From: Aedes albopictus
Lineage: Eukaryota > Arthropoda > Insecta > Diptera > Culicidae
Length of the DNA stretch: 64,000 nt
Direction of reading: 5' to 3'
NCBI RefSeq assembly: GCF_035046485.1
Contig: NC_085138.1
Span: 340,144,263 to 340,208,262 of the forward strand
Position numbers and translations under genes: made by a program. Shown in pieces: positions 46,742 through 56,928 of the stretch (position 1 is its first letter; each line of letters begins with the position of its first letter). The notes below the pieces were generated by a model. The model had not been told where the DNA came from. It was given only the letters and a program-made list of their open reading frames with translations, and did not search any database.

Positions 46742-49700
46742 TTACATGGAACAATTTAAAATAAAATCTAACGCTGCTGTCGTTAGTTGATCGTTGGCTT
46801 CTAAAATAAAATTTACATAAACTATAAATGTTTTTAGAGCCTGGTACCTATTCCTCCTATTCATATATTTTAATTCAGGAATACGTAATTCAAAAAAGCC
46901 TAATCTTCTGCCCTGAATTGTTTCCAATCTAGATTGAAGATGTTCCCACAACTCCCTCGTTTTTTGGCATGTTGTAAATTTATGCTCCAAATCTTCGTCA
47001 ATATTAGGACAGTGTTGACACGAAGAACTGGCAAGTCGATTTTGTCGGTGCAATAGCGCAGCATTGGGGATTTTTCCATTCACTAGAAGATAGTAAACGG
47101 ATTGTTCCTTTGAAGTTAATCCTGGCAACTTAATGTTACTCCATACTCTTGGCCAGGCAATGTTGGGGTACTCCTGCATGATTTTCGGTATCGCCAAGTT
47201 TTCACGGTTGAAGTCATGGAGGGCTGACGCTGATGGATTTTCCGTTAGTCTCCGAGGAATGTACGGCATAGTTTTTACTAGGGTTTTCAAACATGGATAT
47301 AGCGTAGGAATTGCTGCTGAGTTTGGTGGATTTTGCAAATGCTGTGTGAAGGAGTTGGCAAATGGTGTTTGACGTAACTCTTTTAGGAACCTTGCTGTTA
47401 AAAGAGCTTTGCATTTATGCATTGGCAGGTGGAGATTGAGGCCACCTTTTCTTCTTGGCAGCGTTAACTGTTCGATAGCGACTCTTGTTGGATAGCGTTC
47501 CCAAACAAAGCTTCCTATATATGAAGTTAGTCGGGCGATGGCTTGGTTAGGAATGCTGATAACTGAGGCAAGGAACCACAGTTTGGATGTAATGAATGTA
47601 TTCAGGACTATCACTTTTTGTTGTAACGACAGGTTCCTCGATTTGTACATCCACATCAAGCGAGAGGTTTTTCGGATTGTTTCACCCCAGTTGAAGTCGA
47701 CTGTCCGTTTCTGGGAGTTGAAGAAAGTCACTCCCAAAATTTTGACTGATTCTCGAACAGCAGGCCATACATTGTCAGCTTCATCACGATGTGGTCCTAT
47801 GTTGACTGCAAACGTTTTGCGAAGATTTAACAGTGATCCTGAACATCGTCCAAAGTCCAAGAAGGCTTGTTTGATTCCGGGAAGCTTACGATCATCGACA
47901 ATGATGATAGAAATGTCATCTGCATACGCTACTACTAGGTCCAGAGGATCATTGCAAAGAGTGCGTAGTTTCTCTAGGAGGGGATGGAGGTAGAGTACAA
48001 ACAGGTGCATACTAATAGGATCGCCCTGTCTGACAGAGCGCTGGATCGGGAATTTGGATGTGAGATTTCCGTTAAGGAGTACCTGAGAGTGCGAGGTTGA
48101 CATTATCTTCCCTAGTAGACGGACAAAGTTTGGGTTCAGATGGATGTTCCGCATCACGACCATTAAAAAGTTGGTATTCACGCGATCGAACGCGTGATCA
48201 AAGTCAAAGGAAATAAGTTTCCCACGTTTTCTCTTACAGTTAAGTTCAGCAATTCGATCCTTAATTGCTAGAACAGCTTCGAAAATAGTTCTATTCGAGT
48301 TCGCACATTTTTGATTAGAATTCAGCAAATTGTTTTCAATCATTACTTTTTCAAGTCTACATTTTAGGATTCTCGAAAGTAATTTATAATCATAGTTAAG
48401 TAAACTAATTGGTCTATACGCGTTGATTGACCGGTCATCAGTTTTTTTCTTACATAAAACTATGACTCCTTGTACAAACTTTTCAGGAACATTTCCTTGT
48501 AAAGCTTCATTGATAATTAGATTTAGTTGTGGGTGTATTATATCAAAGGCTTTTGCATAGAATTCCTTCGGAATTCCGTCACAACCAGGAGATTTACGAG
48601 AGGCACTTTCTTTGATGGCAAAAAATATTTCTGTGGTTGTGATTTCGTCCATCATGGAATTATTGGTGTCTGAATCAGGCGGAATGATTCGATTTGTAGG
48701 GAAATTTACACTACTTGTTATTTCTTCCGAGGTGTACATGTCTTTAAAAAAGTCATAGACATGACGTTCTATTTCATTTGCATCAGTAAGACAACGACCT
48801 TCATGATGTAGAGAACTGATGTTCGTTTTTCGTCGATAACGATCTCCTATCTGAAAGGATGAAACTTTTTCCCCAGATATATATCTATCATTTAAACGTT
48901 GATAGGCTTTTGAGAAGGTACACTGTTCTTTCAGCATTTGAGCTTTAATCCTATTAACTTCCGTAGTGCCGTTCGGGTTCTGATACATGCGCTCATAAGC
49001 ATTTCTCAGTTGCCGATATAACATTTCGTTTTTGGCATGAAAGTGACGAAAGGATTCGTTAGTTTTCCATTTGAAAAAGTTTTTAATTTTGGGCTTTGCA
49101 CATTCTACCCACCATGACATCCAACTGTCATAATATCGACGTTCGCGCAGCCACCGTGCCCACTTTTGCGCAAACTCTTCTAAATTCTCTTCGTTTAGAA
49201 CATGTGCTCTGATAGACCAAAATCCTCTACCATGTGGCCTACCTAGGTTTGGTAGGCAGCATCGAATCTTGTACGCTTTATGATCAGAGAAAGCGGTAGC
49301 GAATAATCCCGAAGTGCGGAGATGCGGAACCAGCGACCTAGAAATATAAATTCGATCCAAACGGGAGGCGGAATTTTGTCGAACGAAACTAAAGTCAATC
49401 ACATTTCTATTCAAGCTATCCCAGGTGTCGATAAGAAGCATATTTTCTACCAACTGTTTCAGAGAAGGACTGTGGCTATTCGTACCTGTAGCATCTTTTG
49501 CAGCAATCACGCAATTAAAATCACCACCAAGTACCAAGTGCTCAGAGGCGGCTTGGAGATAGAATGGAAGTTGTTCTTTGAAAAGATTCTCACGCGCAGA
49601 GAAATTTTGAGAACCGGAGTAGGCATACACATTGCAAATCGTAACTGAGTCGCCTACTTTAACTGAGAGAATTCTGCTATTCAAACTTCGTTGGACATTC

Positions 49701-49936
49701 GAGTACGGGATGTGAGACTTGAGGGCAATTGCAGTTCCCCTTTTAGCGTTATCTATATTTACGATAATATTGTAACCAGGAATACTCAAATTCAAACACT
49801 CAACTTCTTGCAAGAGGATAATGTCGAATTCCATCAATCGGACAAACGAACGAAGTGCAGCTAGTTTATTTTCACTGGATATAGCATTGACGTTGATGGA
49901 ACCAATGTTGTAACTTATTGTGGGGATGTTGCTCAT
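46742..49936 (-). CDS. LINE ORF2: endonuclease-reverse transcriptase (L1/Tx1-like)
   Basis: A 1064-aa protein that nicks target DNA and copies the element RNA there (target-primed reverse transcription). Residues 1-230 form an apurinic-type endonuclease: LLQEVE (E44), GGDFN (137-141), RLDRIY (192-197), SDH (217-219). The reverse transcriptase spans about 430-700: PGCDGIP (450-456), AYRPISLLNYDYK (507-519), SFDFDHAFD (576-584), RQGDP (636-640) and the catalytic YADD (671-674), where many LINEs have FADD. The C-terminus has C973-x2-C976-x8-H985-x4-C990, a knuckle shared by L1/Tx1-type ORF2 proteins. No RNase H domain is seen. Length is within the usual LINE ORF2 range. ATG at 49936 follows ORF1 by 142 bp. 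Clade assignment (L1/Tx1) is by motif style; no stops or frameshifts. Confidence 0.93.
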   Translation of the reverse strand: MSNIPTISYNIGSINVNAISSENKLAALRSFVRLMEFDIILLQEVECLNLSIPGYNIIVNIDNAKRGTAIALKSHIPYSNVQRSLNSRILSVKVGDSVTICNVYAYSGSQNFSARENLFKEQLPFYLQAASEHLVLGGDFNCVIAAKDATGTNSHSPSLKQLVENMLLIDTWDSLNRNVIDFSFVRQNSASRLDRIYISRSLVPHLRTSGLFATAFSDHKAYKIRCCLPNLGRPHGRGFWSIRAHVLNEENLEEFAQKWARWLRERRYYDSWMSWWVECAKPKIKNFFKWKTNESFRHFHAKNEMLYRQLRNAYERMYQNPNGTTEVNRIKAQMLKEQCTFSKAYQRLNDRYISGEKVSSFQIGDRYRRKTNISSLHHEGRCLTDANEIERHVYDFFKDMYTSEEITSSVNFPTNRIIPPDSDTNNSMMDEITTTEIFFAIKESASRKSPGCDGIPKEFYAKAFDIIHPQLNLIINEALQGNVPEKFVQGVIVLCKKKTDDRSINAYRPISLLNYDYKLLSRILKCRLEKVMIENNLLNSNQKCANSNRTIFEAVLAIKDRIAELNCKRKRGKLISFDFDHAFDRVNTNFLMVVMRNIHLNPNFVRLLGKIMSTSHSQVLLNGNLTSKFPIQRSVRQGDPISMHLFVLYLHPLLEKLRTLCNDPLDLVVAYADDISIIIVDDRKLPGIKQAFLDFGRCSGSLLNLRKTFAVNIGPHRDEADNVWPAVRESVKILGVTFFNSQKRTVDFNWGETIRKTSRLMWMYKSRNLSLQQKVIVLNTFITSKLWFLASVISIPNQAIARLTSYIGSFVWERYPTRVAIEQLTLPRRKGGLNLHLPMHKCKALLTARFLKELRQTPFANSFTQHLQNPPNSAAIPTLYPCLKTLVKTMPYIPRRLTENPSASALHDFNRENLAIPKIMQEYPNIAWPRVWSNIKLPGLTSKEQSVYYLLVNGKIPNAALLHRQNRLASSSCQHCPNIDEDLEHKFTTCQKTRELWEHLQSRLETIQGRRLGFFELRIPELKYMNRRNRYQALKTFIVYVNFILEANDQLTTAALDFILNCSM

Positions 49937-50078
49937 TGTGTATGTAGTTACGAGGTGTAGGTCGAAGTACTCGCGACCGACTCGAGGTTAATGTAAGGAT
50001 AGGACTAGGGTGTCAATTTTAGTGTCATGAATTAGTTTTACGGATTGTGTTTAGAAATTCGTTAGTCGTTAAATACAT

Positions 50079-51347
50079 CTACGATTGAGAGTCGACCAAT
50101 TTTTGCTTTTTCGGCCGTCCTCTTGGACGCTTCACCTTCAAAAACGGACCGCCTTCTGTGGACGATTCGTTAGTATCACTGTCGGAAATCTGCATTAATA
50201 GGGAATTGGAAGGGATCGTTTTGGTTGTGAAGGGAATTTTGAAACCACTCACATTGCACGGTTGAACAACGACCTTAGCCTGTTGGGTGGATCGACCAGC
50301 AGTTGCATTGGATTCTTCACCCGAGATGATGTCTTCTGCGGCAGCCGAAGTAGCAGCAACAATAGTAGTATCCGGGACAGGCGTAGCGGTTGCCACAGTA
50401 GAAGTGGCGGGAGGCAGAGCGGGGGCAGCAGCAGCAACAACAGCAACAACAGCATCAGCAGCAACAGCAGCAGTGGCAGTAATAGCAGCATCCGAGGTGA
50501 TTTTTGGTTCTCCGCCTTCATCCATTCGTTCGTCATCATCCGCAGCAGCTGAAGGGGATGGGACGCCACGTGCACCCTTCTCTTCGACCGCAGAATTTGA
50601 TGGAGCGGAGCTGGAGCGCGCGTTCGCATTCAATTGGTTCAAATTTGTGCCTACGAACTCAGGCAATAGTGAGGCCGCAACCACACTCTGATCCAAAACG
50701 CTGGCGTAACTTGTTTTCTTCTGTGCTGCCTTCAGCCTGTTGTTTAGGTCGGTCTTTTGTCCTAGGAGTTTTTTATTTTCGACGCACGTTAGTCCAGGGT
50801 GCGACGGGTTCGTACAGTGTTTGCAATACTGAGGCTGATTGCGATAAGAAACCAATGTTTCTTCGCCAAGTATGGTCACAAATGACTTAATGTGGCGGTG
50901 TAGGATCATCTTGGCCACACGCACTCCCGATGAAACTCCTTTGAAGGCGAAATTATCGCCCCAGATCAGCTCTTTGATCGAGATGACTTCACCATACTGC
51001 CCGAGAAAAGCAGCGATGTCCTCGTTCCGAATATTTTCGGACAAATCGTGGATTTTTACCTCCACGCCACCATCGTCCATCATCAAGCGCACTTTGATTT
51101 TTGTTCTGTTGACCTCCATCTCGTGACGACCGTTATTTTGGTCAACGGCATCCTGGGCAGTCTTGAGGTCTTTGCATTTCACGTGTGCACAATTTTGCGC
51201 ATGGTTCATTTGCAGACGAAGCACTTGGTCGATACTGAGTCCAAGGGTCTGGTGCACAAAGGAGTGTATTTCCTCGAAGGAAGGCCGCTTCGGGAAGTTG
51301 GACAAGTCCACTTTGAATGTGTTCTCACGAGCACGCGCGGTCGACAT
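50079..51347 (-). CDS. LINE ORF1: RNA-binding protein with CCHC knuckle and AT-hook
   Basis: A 422-aa protein that would bind the element RNA and form the ribonucleoprotein with ORF2. Residues about 8-88 and 94-160 look like two RRM-like folds (the second has VEVKIHDLSENIRNEDIAAF). A zinc knuckle follows: C175-x2-C178-x4-H183-x4-C188. Residues about 275-335 are low-complexity alanine-rich, encoded by CAG/GCA-like runs (50427-50475), and so prone to length change. The C-terminus is basic with a canonical AT-hook core (KRPRGRPKK, 406-414). CCHC-bearing ORF1 proteins are typical of Tx1-like and many insect LINEs; the AT-hook is less usual. ATG at 51347 is the first in frame. Confidence 0.88.
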   Translation of the reverse strand: MSTARARENTFKVDLSNFPKRPSFEEIHSFVHQTLGLSIDQVLRLQMNHAQNCAHVKCKDLKTAQDAVDQNNGRHEMEVNRTKIKVRLMMDDGGVEVKIHDLSENIRNEDIAAFLGQYGEVISIKELIWGDNFAFKGVSSGVRVAKMILHRHIKSFVTILGEETLVSYRNQPQYCKHCTNPSHPGLTCVENKKLLGQKTDLNNRLKAAQKKTSYASVLDQSVVAASLLPEFVGTNLNQLNANARSSSAPSNSAVEEKGARGVPSPSAAADDDERMDEGGEPKITSDAAITATAAVAADAVVAVVAAAAPALPPATSTVATATPVPDTTIVAATSAAAEDIISGEESNATAGRSTQQAKVVVQPCNVSGFKIPFTTKTIPSNSLLMQISDSDTNESSTEGGPFLKVKRPRGRPKKQKLVDSQS

Positions 51348-51589
51348 TGTTGCTATCAGTTACTAGCACGGAACGGGAATGTCGTCAGGAAACGAAACTG
51401 ACGCGAATATTATTTAGCACACCGCAGTGCGGGAGCAACCGATAATGCGAAAACAAAGCGCTATAGAGCTGTTTGAAAGTATGTCCGGTCGCAGCGAGAG
51501 CTTGAACCTAACTGTTTGAAAGATATATTTTATCATTTTTGCATGTAGTTTTCATTAGAAACTGTAATCACTATATGGTGGATCTTTTT

Positions 51590-51905
51590 TTTGTGCCGGT
51601 CACTGTAAAAGTGATCTATACCCATGCATGAGATGAATCGAATCGTGGTTTCTTGGGAACCTTATGAACGTCAGCAATGAAATAGTCTAAGACTATATTT
51701 GGGAGACCCGGTAGTGCTCCGGAACCTGTTCCGGTACCGTAAGTAACCAAATGTACCATGCGACACATCACATCACGGCTTGACTAGAAAATAGGCTCAT
51801 ACCGGTTAACTAGAAAATAGGCTCATACCACCTTAGAGACTACCAGTAGGACTGCACAACCAGCGTTTGGTGCTTCGCCGGAACTACGAAAGTAAATAAA
51901 ATCAA
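51590..51905. repeat. Degenerate CCATGCATG repeat, right of the L1 element
   Basis: Same family as 45900-46270: CCATGCATGAGATG, CCCGGTAGTGCTCCGGAACC and GGTACCGTAAGTAACC. A 26-bp direct repeat with TAGAAAATAGGCTCATACC occurs twice in a row at about 51783-51830. Confidence 0.65.
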
Positions 51906-51929
51906 TGCAAGCGATAAATACACTCCCGT

Positions 51930-52370
51930 TCAAAAGTTTGGGGTCACCCCCTCAAAAACATGCCATTTTTTAGGCCCATATCTCCGCCAATTTGCGTCCG
52001 ATTTTAAAACCCTAGGTTTCATTAAAAAGATAATAAGTCAAAGAAACTTTGAACATGATTTAAAAGAAACTTTTTCAAAAAAAACTGTATGTAAACTTAA
52101 CCCAAAGTTGCCAAATTTTCTAAAAAATGAATATAAACTTACGGCAGTGTCGCTGGAAGTTGGGTCGACCAAATTTTAAGATGAGAGCGGTAATATGACC
52201 CATTTTCTATTAGCTTTCAACTGCTTTTTACAGAACTTAGCTAAAAAATCTAGAAAAAAAAGTTATTAAGTAAATTAATCCTTGATGTCATCGACCAAAA
52301 GTTTGGGATCACCCCTCAATATGATGTATCGGCCAAAAGTTTGGGGTCACTTTCGTAAAACATGGAAAAG
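51930..52370. mobile_element. Remnant of an inverted-repeat transposon (GTTTGGGGTCACC ends)
   Basis: CAAAAGTTTGGGGTCACCCC at 51940 recurs twice as a partial direct copy (CCAAAAGTTTGGGATCACCC near 52298 and CCAAAAGTTTGGGGTCAC near 52334). Tc1/mariner-type non-autonomous elements often have ends of this style; no transposase frame is present, and a clean inverted end was not found. Confidence 0.45.
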
Positions 52371-52509
52371 TGATTTGGTGATATCTTCGTCATCTATAGT
52401 TCAGTTCAGTAACAGTTTCTAAAAATGGGAAGCAACATCTCTGACAAAGCTTTTAGAATAAGTTGTAGTATAAAATGTGGAAGATAAACTTTTATTAATG
52501 AATGAAGAA

Positions 52510-52630
52510 GGAGCGAACCTCCCTCTCCCGACAAACTCGCAAAATGTGACTTCTTCCTTCGGAGGGGAAATAAAGTGTGGGTCCCTAGATGAACTAGTCT
52601 AGGGCAATCCGGCAGGTTTGAAAAAATATA
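52510..52630 (+). mobile_element. Headless copy of the Feilai-like SINE
   Basis: CTCCCGACAAACTCGCAAAA, CTTCTTCCTTCGGAGGGGAA and GATGAACTAGTCTAGGGC match, on the opposite strand, the SINE at 22496-22678. The tRNA-like head is missing and the match ends in an A-rich stretch. Confidence 0.75.
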
Positions 52631-52689
52631 TTGCTAGGAACCTTTTATAATTAATATTCCATTCAGTGTTTTTCCAAAGCTACTTCCAG

Positions 52690-53917
52690 CCGATTCTCAA
52701 GGAATGAAAGACATCATGAAAATATCCTGAAAATTCTGTAACTATCATGGAAACGGCTATCTTGCAGGAGTTCCTTTTATTAGCTCAGTAAAAATTCTCC
52801 GAGAATTCTTTTGGTATGTATCCCATTGTATGCATCCCATTGGATGGAATTCCAATTTACTTCTTTGAAGTTTTCTCCATTAAAACCACCAAAGACATCG
52901 CCAGGCATTCCTTTGGGATTCTTTTAGTTACCATTTTTTCCCGGAATATTCATAGAAAGAAGCAAAATTCTTATTATATTGCTACAGTGTTCGTGCATGT
53001 ATTCCTACATGTTCTTCTACAAAGTTATGCTCCAAAAGTACTATCAATTTTTCTTGCGGAGTATTCCTTTGGGATTTCTCCTGAAATTCTTCTGCTAATT
53101 TCACAAGAACTTCTTCTAGAATCTATTCCAGGGGTTTCCCAGGAATTCCTCAAAGATTTCTTCAAATAAGCAATTCCCATTTCTTCAAAAAATACTTGCA
53201 CGAGTTTCTAAAAGAATCTTTGGAATATTTTGTGTAGAAACCACTGGAAGAATTAGTAAAAAATATTCAAGAGAATTTCTGAAACAATTGCTGCAGAGGT
53301 ATTCCCGAAGAGTTTTTTAAACGAAAAACTAGAATAATTTCTAAAGTTATTCCTGGCGGAGTTTCAGAAGAAGCCCATGGAAATTTACCTGAAAGAATTC
53401 TTGGAGAAATGTTTGAAAAAGCCCTTGAGAGGTTTCCTAAAGTATCCCTGAAATAAATCTGATGAAACCAATGGAGGAGTTTCTGAAATAAAATCTTGGA
53501 AAATTGTAAGACCGAAGTCCTGTAGTAATTCCTGAAGGAATCAGTGAAGCAATTTTGGAAGGAATCCATAAAAGATTCATAAGAGAATTTCGGGACAAAT
53601 TCATGGAGGAATCTCATAATCAATTTCTGAATAAATCTCCAGAGAAAATTCTAGGGGAACCCCCAAAAAGAATTTTGAAAGAATTTGGAGAAATTTTCTG
53701 AAGAAATCTTTAGAGGAATTTCTGAACTTTTGATTTTATGAAGAAATTGCTGAAAACATTAGTGAATGAGGAGTTTTTCTAGTGGAATTTTTTGATAACT
53801 ATCTAGAGTAGATCTTGAAGTATGGAAGATGTTCTAAAAGTACTTTTACAAGGAAACCGTAAAAGACTTCTTGAATATAATGCTGAAGGGAGTGCGAGAA
53901 TTTCGGTCGGCACTGGG
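52690..53917. repeat. Decayed GGAATTCC-family repeat
   Basis: Loose recurrence of CAGGAATTCCTC, TTCCTGAAGGAATC and GAAGAAATC motifs. The orientation changes from TTCC-rich (before 53200) to GGAA-rich (after), as in the fold-back at 38-43 kb, so it may be another, older inverted pair. The 117- and 118-codon frames are repeat-derived. Confidence 0.6.
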
Positions 53918-53940
53918 CTATTGCCAACATTTGCGATTTT

Positions 53941-54469
53941 AGCATAGCATAGCATAGCATAGCATGAATACTTGCACAAATCTTGGATGGAGTTGCAAAG
54001 CTGAATATTTCCATTGACATTGCTGATGTCGCTACTATCTACAATGTCATAGATTCACTCAGCTCCACACACCTGGCCAAGTCCTTGCAAGCATTTATAA
54101 ATCCCTTCATCAACTTAGAAAGAGCCCAGAACTAAAGCATCTTCCAATAGATGAAAGGATGTTGAAAATAGCGAATTTTCAACTTATATGCAGTTGTATA
54201 GTAAATATACTGAAGTAGAATTATTTATAAATAAATAATATTGGAGATATCTCACCAATTGTTGTGGGGTTTTTGTGGTTCAATGCCGATCATCAAGTTG
54301 TCTTGATTAATGTTCTTCTCTGTAAAGAACAACACAATACTGAACACTAAACACTCGCGCATCTATTGTTTTGATTTTCACTCGAGACAATAGCGAACGC
54401 GACCGATTATGTTGCCATACTCACCCCTACAGGAGCGATGCATGCACAGCAAAGAACAACACAATACTC
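53941..54469 (-). mobile_element. 529-bp retro-insertion with pentanucleotide tail and 23-bp target duplication
   Basis: The 23 bases 53918-53940 (CTATTGCCAACATTTGCG and on) recur exactly at 54470-54492. The insert starts with five AGCAT repeats (53941-53965), which on the minus strand is an (ATGCT)n tail, and ends AACAACACAATACTC. Inside, AAGAACAACACAATACT occurs twice (54326 and 54451). Tail and long duplication point to target-primed reverse transcription; no ORF or known family was recognised. Confidence 0.85.
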
Positions 54470-54591
54470 CTATTGCCAACATTTGCGATTTTGGGCAAAT
54501 TTTAACAGGTGATTTTAGTAATATCAAAGTTAAGAATTATTTAAAAGTATACATATTCATTATCGGTGAGTTGACTTCGGAAGCACGATAT

Positions 54592-54640
54592 TTTTTTTTC
54601 TATTAGAGAGACTTTACCTCTGAGGCATTCGTCTCTGAGA
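54592..54640 (-). mobile_element. 49-bp retro-insertion with 11-bp target duplication
   Basis: AAGCACGATAT flanks it exactly (54581-54591 and 54641-54651). The insert is a poly-T start followed by TTAGAGAGACTTTACCTCTG and AGGCATTCGTCTCTGAGA: a poly-A tail plus the last bases of a LINE or SINE on the minus strand. Confidence 0.82.
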
Positions 54641-54949
54641 AAGCACGATATCCTTTTTACATATTCAATATGTTGTTCAATAGTTATTATTTTTTCCAAT
54701 TATAGATGTTTGCGTCGAAACGCTAGTTAAACCATTCAGAGAAATTTTAGCATATTTAAAACGCAATTTTCGTGCTAAATGGGAAACACAACAAACATAT
54801 GTTCAAAATACAGACAGATACAGATTTTCATAAAACTGAATACAGATTTTTGAAAAAATCATCTGGCATCCCTGGTGTTGAGTATCATATTTGTCTTTAA
54901 TATGAGTTAAATAATATGGATCAAAAAAATGCTGTTGTTTTTCTAGAAT

Positions 54950-55510
54950 ATTTTTTCTGTGTCCGGATTTAGGTGTGAACGGCCTTTAGAAGATTTTTCG
55001 AGAATTCCTTTAAAAATTCATACAAAACTTCACGCAAGCATTTTTACAAGGATTCTTTCGGGAATTCTTCCAAAATTCCTTAAGAAAATCTCACAAGAAT
55101 CCATTCAAAAGCCATACCTAATCAAGCATGATCTCAGAAAATCATCAAAGGTATTTCCATGAGGAACTCCTGCAAGATTCTTTCCTGGAGAAGTCTCTTA
55201 AAGAATCTTGGAGAAATCCCTTAAGGTTCACCTGAAGAATTCATTGAAAGACTTCATGACATAATCCTCGAAGGACTTTATGAAGGGTTCCAAAGAGGTA
55301 TTCCTGAAGGAATTCTTGGAGGTGTTCCTGAAGGAATCAATTCAAGTATTCCAAAATCAAAGCTTAGAAGAATTCCTGAAGCAATGCATGAGAAAGTTCT
55401 GAAGTAAATCTTAGAGGAATTTTTGTAGAAGTCTTTGAAGTAACTGCTAGATAAATCGTAATACAGATTCCCGAAGGCAATCTCGCAGAAACCCTTCAAT
55501 GAATACTTGG
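54950..55510. repeat. Decayed GGAATTCC-family repeat
   Basis: TTCC-rich until about 55150 and GGAA-rich after (GAGGTATTCCTGAAGGAATT), again an orientation change. No gene. Confidence 0.55.
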
Positions 55511-56150
55511 GAAGAAAAACTTCATGATATCGTTGGATGCATTGGTTTCACTTAATTTTCATACGAAAGCAAAAAAAAATCGGCAAACTATTATTACGGT
55601 TTTGACCTGACATGTGTTCAGATCTTAATTTTCATAACTGCGGCTGAATTTCAGCTACTACCTGAGGCTAAGTCAACAACTATGTTTGGTCCTGTAATTA
55701 GGATACCAGGGACGTTTTCACAATGCTCGTGAATTTTACTTCCATATCGATACTGAATTTCGTAAAATTCAATTTTAATTCTAACACATTTTTCTGTTAA
55801 TTTTGGGGCCATCTGTGTGCCCCATTCCAAAAAAACTCTTGATAAACACGAAGGGGCCCCACATACCTATTAAAAGTTCTGCCAAGTGTTGAACTTATAG
55901 GAATCTTTCGCTATTGAAAGAACTTTATTCAAACTAGTGGTATAAAACCTTCCTTGATTTGGAGGCCCCCTGAAATCGGGGACCCCATTGCACCCCCCAT
56001 GCTGCGCCACTGCCTCCTCCCCCCTCCGTAAAGCTTTTTTGTATGAAAACCCGAAAATGTTTGTGTAGACCGTAACGCTCGGTCATACTGCCCTCTCCCC
56101 TATAGCGTTACGTAGTTTGTGAATGGCGCCTAAGCAAGAAATCTTCTAAA
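55511..56150. other. Unassigned repeat-like sequence, no gene
   Basis: Contains GGAGGCCCCCTGAAATCGGG near 55961 and CCCTATAGCGTTACGTAGTT near 56099, GC-richer blocks of the sort found as dispersed repeats. No coding frame supported. Confidence 0.4.
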
Positions 56151-56928
56151 GGTTCCTCCTACTATAACTTCAAAAAGCATCCCCGTCAGAAAATTTCTTT
56201 TAAAAATTTCTCGGACGATTATTCCAGAGATGTTTTTAAATTTCCACAGAAATTATCCTTGGCACTTTTTCAGGAGTTTCTCAAGAAATTTCTCAAAAGT
56301 CAAATGTTGAAACTAGTCCACGGGTTACCCCAGGAAATTTTTCCGAAATTCCTGCATAAGTACATGCTTGTATTCTTTTGAGTATCTCTTCAAACATTGC
56401 GGAAGGAATGCTTCCTGAAAACTCTTCTAGAAATTTCAATAGAAATTCATAGACGCAATTTTGGAAGGATTTTGTTCACAAAGATTCACAGATTCTTTCA
56501 GAAATTCATCTAGGGGTTTCTTTTAGAAATTCAGTTTGTACTCCATATTCAGAGATTTTCACTAGCATTTGCGTGGAATTTTTTCTAGAAAATTCTCAAG
56601 AGATTCTTCTGCAAGTTCACCCAAGGGTTTACGCAGGTATCCCTCTAGGCATTGCTTTGGATTTATTCAGACCTTCCTTCAGGGTTTTTTTTTCCAAAGA
56701 TTCTATCAACAATTCCTGCAGAAAAAAAAAATTCAGAATCCTTAGCATTTCATGGAATTTATCATATTTTTTTTCTATAAATACATGCAGAGGATTCTCC
56801 AGTTCTTCCAGGTATTTTTCCAAAGAGTACAAATTCATTTTATTGATGCCTTCAGCGGTTCTCTAAGAATTCCTCAAGAATTTTTAAAATGTTTCTGCAG
56901 GATTTCTTTAAGAAATTGCTCCAGGAGG
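56151..56928. repeat. Decayed GGAATTCC-family repeat
   Basis: TTCCTCAAGAAATTTC-like motifs throughout; the 97-codon frame here is not supported as a gene. Confidence 0.55.

Larger units (their letters stand above)
46683..51500 (-). mobile_element. Apparently intact L1/Tx1-like non-LTR retrotransposon
   Basis: On the minus strand: 5' UTR (start uncertain, about 51500), ORF1 (51347-50079), a 142-bp gap, ORF2 (49936-46742), a 3' UTR of about 40 bp and a poly-A tail (poly-T at 46683-46698). Both ORFs are open from ATG to stop. No target duplication could be identified, so the 5' end is approximate. Proteins reach both ends with all expected motifs, so the element could be active or recently active. 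Confidence 0.88.

Noticed and set aside
47133..51401. Plus-strand frames of 67-151 codons over the L1 element
   Set aside because: They are antisense shadows of ORF1 and ORF2; the alanine/serine-rich ones come from the GCA/CAG run.
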